From positions 1,077,115-1,141,114 of the forward strand of contig NW_024104329.1 in assembly GCF_003945595.2 (NCBI RefSeq): a stretch of DNA of 64,000 nt. Direction: 5' to 3'. The notes beneath the pieces were generated by a model. The model was not told where the DNA came from, did no database searches, and worked only from the letters and a program-made list of their open reading frames with translations. Shown in pieces: positions 60,196-64,000 of this stretch (the first letter of the stretch is position 1; each line of letters begins with the position of its first letter). The position numbers and the translations under genes were made by a program. This DNA comes from Pipra filicauda. Taxonomy: Eukaryota > Chordata > Aves > Passeriformes > Pipridae.

Positions 60196-61616
60196 ACCTA
60201 GGAGCAGGATGAGAAGGGTAACTGAAAAGCAAGGAACATAAAAATTCCTGATAGACACCAGTTTTTTAGAGTGCGAGATTAACCAAGTGAGAAGTCGATA
60301 CACATTAACATCAGATACCCAACATCCACTGCACTTCACACCATGGACCTTGGGCAAATCCTCAGTTTGGATGTGTTGCAAAAGTCCACAGACCTACACA
60401 GACTTCAGTAATCCCCTGCAATTCCCAGTGAAAAGGGACACCATGCAATGGTGACTGCTTTTCTGAGTGTTTCCAGCAACTTGCCAGCAGTAAGTACTTG
60501 CTATTTACTTTCACCTGTATTTTCTTTTAAACTGCAAACTAGAAATTATTTTTCTTTCCAGATTTCTGGCAAAATCTGACTTTCAGGTGGAGGTTGGGAC
60601 TGGTCATTATGTCAGTTGTAACTGTTTAAAGGAAACTAAAATAGGAAGTACTTAAGGTAAATAAAATAAAGGGGGAAGACTCACCCTGTACCTGAAAGCT
60701 TCACTGCTTCAGATACACCAACTCGGAAGTTATTACAGTGTTTTATTTGTAGCTTTAATCTTCCAGAAGATTCAAAAATATTTTTCCCTACAAGGTTCTA
60801 GAAAGGACTGAACATAAATTCCTGTGCATCATCTTCCTTTCTGCCCACTTCAGAGGCTGTACTCTGTGAGGTTATCCCAAATATATCTCAGCATCTCAGT
60901 CATTTGTTGTTGGGTGATCAACTGTATAGGTACAGCAACTGTGCCAGGTGCTGCAGCATCTCTATTTTAATCTGTTTATCTGTCCTTTCCTTCCCACAGC
61001 ATGTTCTTCAACACCTTCACTGTTTCTACAGCATGACTGGAAGGACTGGGCTGGTTTTTTCTCCTATTCAAAATACACAGGCTGTGCAAAAAAGATGTAA
61101 GTTTGGGGAAAAGAATGAAGATGGACATATTTCATGCCTGACTTCGGTAGACAGGATCTTATTTAATTATTTTTTCTTAAACAGTGAAATCTCATAATAT
61201 AGCAGCCTTCATCATAAATAGAAAAAAACTGATCTGACTTGGAAAGAATACAGTTGCACTCGGTATTCACATAAACAATACCCACATCACTTAAAGTTAG
61301 TTTGCCAGTAACAATAACACAAAAAGGAGGATCTTGGGATAATAATTCAATTCCCATTTCAGTCCCCTCACACAAAGGGCTCAGCACAATGTTTTCCAGG
61401 CCACCTCACTTGGAGGGAAACAAGGAAACACAATCCACATCAGCAGTAAACAACATTTCTGTTACCAGCCTAACCCATTATATTAATTGTAATAGCTTCT
61501 GCAGATTGTCATTTCTACTCTTTAAAACGCCATTCACTGAGGCCTAAAGTTGAAATGCAATTACCCACTTGGAACGTTATTTTAGATCAATAAACTGATC
61601 ACAACTACTCACGTAC

Positions 61617-61698
61617 CTGATGCAGGAATGGGAGCTCAGAGCACCCGATGTGATCCCAGCTGACAAGGTGGCCTTTCCACAACCCGTAAATTGGCGAC
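61617..61698 (-). other. Candidate exon, 82 bp, with good splice signals
   Basis: On the minus strand the segment is bounded by an acceptor, CTTGTTTTGCAG, and a donor, CAG|GTACGTGAG, both close to consensus. It is richer in G+C and CpG (three CpG) than its surroundings. One frame holds a stop; two are open throughout, one beginning SPIYGLWKGHLVSWDHIGC and one RQFTGCGKATLSAGITSGAL. Neither is recognised. It could be a coding exon, a 5' UTR exon, a lncRNA exon or a chance match. No neighbouring exon could be linked to it. Confidence 0.3.
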
Positions 61699-62702
61699 CT
61701 GCAAAACAAGAGCCTGTGTGTCAGTAGCTATGTGGCTTTTACAAAATATAAGGAAAACAGCTCTCTCTAACTGTGCCTTTGGTAAGGACAAAAGAGACCC
61801 CACCGCCACCCCCTAGTTAACTACTCTAAAATCACTGGACTGAAACCTAATAGAGAAAAACCTGGCAAGGTATAAGAGTTTATCAGTGTGACTATAAAGG
61901 GATGGTGCATGAAACCCATAGCTTGGCTCATGAAGTCATCAGAATGACAAAACCCACCAACAGCAGCAGGAGCAGAGCAAGGGGGAGACATCATGTTCTC
62001 AGGCTAGTGGGATCATCAGTGGGATTTTAAACTCCTTTCTCCTGGGCACTTCTGAACATCCCACACAGCATGTTTCCACTTAAGCCCATGTTCGAGCACT
62101 TCATTAGAACATGGTAGCATTATCAGCTTCTTTGCATAATCTGAATCCCATTAAACACTGGATCAGATATGAGCACTTCAAGGACTTAAGATTCAAAAAA
62201 GACACATACATAAATCCTACACATCCAGAATATATAATATATAAATCCAAACGGGGGGGAAAGGGGAAGAAAAGTTGGTTAAAACCAGAAAATACAAGAA
62301 ACCGAAAAGAAAAATTAAAAATCAGCTTCCTAAAAATCAAAATGTTTTCATAAGACAGAGAGTATTAGAATCTATTTATTACATAGTATTTTGGCTTTTT
62401 AGAAAGTTGTACTTTTGATCTTTTTTTGTATAACCACAAAAACTAATTTTTTATTTATGTTTAAAAGAAAGCTGAGCTCTCCCCAAAATCTCATGCATAC
62501 AGAAACTGAAGGAGTTTTAATGAACTAAAAATAATTGAAAAAAAAAAATCAATATAACAGCAAAAGGTGTCATTAGTGGGACCACACTGTACAAAAGAAT
62601 GAGATGACTGCACATAGTGCTGGAGGAGACAAGATGGCTGGAAAATTAAACCTCTGTTCCAGGTCAGGTCATTACCTACATGATGCTCTGCATTAAAATT
62701 TA
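61699..62702. other. Nothing recognised
   Basis: AT-rich sequence upstream, on the minus strand, of the 82-bp candidate exon. No second exon or promoter is recognised. Confidence 0.55.
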
Positions 62703-63112
62703 GCTTCACAGAATCTCAGACTGGATGAGACTGGAAGGCATCCCTGAAGGACACCTGATCCAACCACCCCGTTCAAGCACGGGTACTTAGAGCCCGTTGT
62801 CTAGGACCGTGTCAGACAGCTTTTAAAGATCTCCAAGGATGGAGACTGCACAACCTCTCTGGACAACCTGTGCCAGCACTCAGTCACCCTCACAGCAAAA
62901 CTTTTTCCTGATGTTCAGACAGAACTTCCTCTGTTTCAGTTTGTGCCTCTGTCCTGTCACTGGACGTCACTGGTAACAGCCTGACTCCAAACTTCTTTGC
63001 ACTCTTCCTTCAGCTATGTATATATACTGATAAGATCCCCCCTGAGCCTTCTCCCCTCCAAGTTAAACAGTCCCAGCTCTCTCCTCTCAGCCCCTCTTCA
63101 CAAAAGAGATGC
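62703..63112 (-). mobile_element. CR1 LINE 3' part, reverse orientation
   Basis: It starts with a decayed terminus, TTCACAGAATCTCAGACTGG, and continues 'CTCCAAGGATGGAGACTGCACAACCTCTCTGGACAACCTGTGCCAGCACTCAGTCACCCTCACAG'. 'CCTGATGTTCAGACAGAACTTCCTCTGTTTCAG', 'CTGTCCTGTCACTGG' and 'CCCTGAGCCTTCTCCCCTCCAAGTTAAACAGTCCCAGCTCTCTC' follow. All are in reverse CR1 order. The copy is 5' truncated and non-coding. Confidence 0.92.
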
Positions 63113-64000
63113 TCATCTTTGTGGCACTCCACTTCCTCATGATAAGATTCACATACAAATGCACACTGCTTCTAAACTACACATAAAGTTTTCTCAAAGC
63201 CCACAGGACTCTTGGCAAGTGCAGATGTTAGATCCCGTTCTAATGCAAAGCACCTGGGAATCAACACTAACAGCTTGCTAACAGCTGTTTTAGTAAAAAC
63301 GTGGCTTGGTGACACTTCCCTTGCTCCAGAAGCCCAGAGAACTTAAGAAAAACGATTTATCAAGTGCTATGGCTCTACTCCTGCTTCTCGCCCCCCATCA
63401 CCCCGATTATGAACTGGCTGAAAGGCTCTGAAGGGAAAGCTTTAGAGCGAAGAATGTTATAAAGCAAAAAAGCAAGAGCTTTTATGCCAATGCAATGACT
63501 GACATAGTTATTAAGGCAGGATTAGTACACTTGGAGCGACAGAAACCATCACGAATGGACAATTAAGAGTTCAGACTAATCCTCAAAGACAAGATGCTTA
63601 AAGACCTAACAGCCTGACTGAAACCAGTGAGATCAGAGAGCGATTTAACTCTTTCAAAAGGCCTACGAGGCCTTTGATGCTTATTTTCGCAGTAGGCTTT
63701 CCTTGCCTTCGGTTCAAAGCCATCCAAAAGGGTGAACTTCAAACACCTGTTTCAAGTGAAGAGGATGACACCGGAGGATGTCTTTTATTCAACCAGACAG
63801 ACTCCACAGGAACAAACACAGATGTTCAGCACTCCCGTCTTCTACTTCATGAGTAAAAAAAATCTGCATGGTCTAATTACTGAATAAATGAAATAGATTA
63901 ATTAGATTAGACAGATAGAAGAAGTAAGGCCATTGCTTTTCATTTAAGCACACTCTCAGTTCAAGAGAAGTACCAAGAAGGAAAAAAAAAAATCTATTGC
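63113..64000. other. Nothing recognised
   Basis: Unique-looking sequence to the window edge. A plus-strand frame at 63674-63856 has no recognised motif. Confidence 0.55.

Larger units (their letters stand above)
58425..61616. other. Nothing recognised except simple repeats
   Basis: Unique-looking sequence with a duplicated 18-mer and an A/C-rich tract. No coding signal is supported. Confidence 0.6.

Noticed and set aside
60055..60381. 108-codon minus-strand frame rich in F, G and L
   Set aside because: Produced by an A/C-rich low-complexity tract.
1..64000. CRISPR arrays, operons, rRNA, or a new defence-type system
   Set aside because: No regularly spaced repeats, no dense co-directional genes and no ribosome-binding pattern. 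The window is vertebrate non-coding DNA.

Overview
This window looks like avian nuclear DNA: AT-rich, CpG-poor, non-coding sequence with no gene that can be established from the sequence alone. The bird assignment rests on the repeats. There are several CR1 LINE copies with the typical CR1 3' tail (ATTCTATGATTCTATGA type) and solo LTRs of a family common in birds (ends reading TGTCCTGG on the sense strand). Much older amniote repeats (MIR-like SINEs and an L3/CR1-like fragment) are also present. There is no bacterial or phage gene organisation. All long open reading frames either lie in retrotransposon remnants or look like chance frames. The window is probably intergenic or lies inside long introns.

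Layout. 1-12.9 kb: mostly featureless AT-rich sequence with a small tandem duplication (6.7 kb) and an 85-base poly(A) tract (8.67 kb). 12.9-15.6 kb: a cluster of decayed non-LTR elements, namely the C-terminal tail of an RTE-like LINE with a 3' UUCG hairpin, a CR1 3' end and an ancient CR1/L3-like fragment. 16.3-18.2 kb: a MIR-like SINE, then two small GC-richer islands with splice-like borders or a strong hairpin. 18.2-26.5 kb: almost nothing. 26.5-29.9 kb: a CR1 split by an inserted solo LTR, a MIR, and a second CR1. 30-38.8 kb: featureless. 38.9-41.6 kb: two related solo LTRs in opposite orientation. 43.1-46 kb: a CR1 reverse-transcriptase fragment and a CR1 nested inside another CR1. 46-57.5 kb: featureless apart from one MIR-like fragment. 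57.5-58.4 kb: an internally deleted CR1 with a frameshifted reverse-transcriptase remnant. 61.6 kb: an 82-bp segment with good splice signals on the minus strand, the best single candidate for an exon. 62.7-63.1 kb: another CR1.

No gene set works together here. The content is a layered record of retrotransposition, in which nested insertions give relative ages. I found no CRISPR array, no convincing tRNA or rRNA, and no new molecular system. The most interesting items are the RTE-like tail with its RNA hairpin, the nested insertions, and a few short candidate exons that need transcript or alignment evidence.
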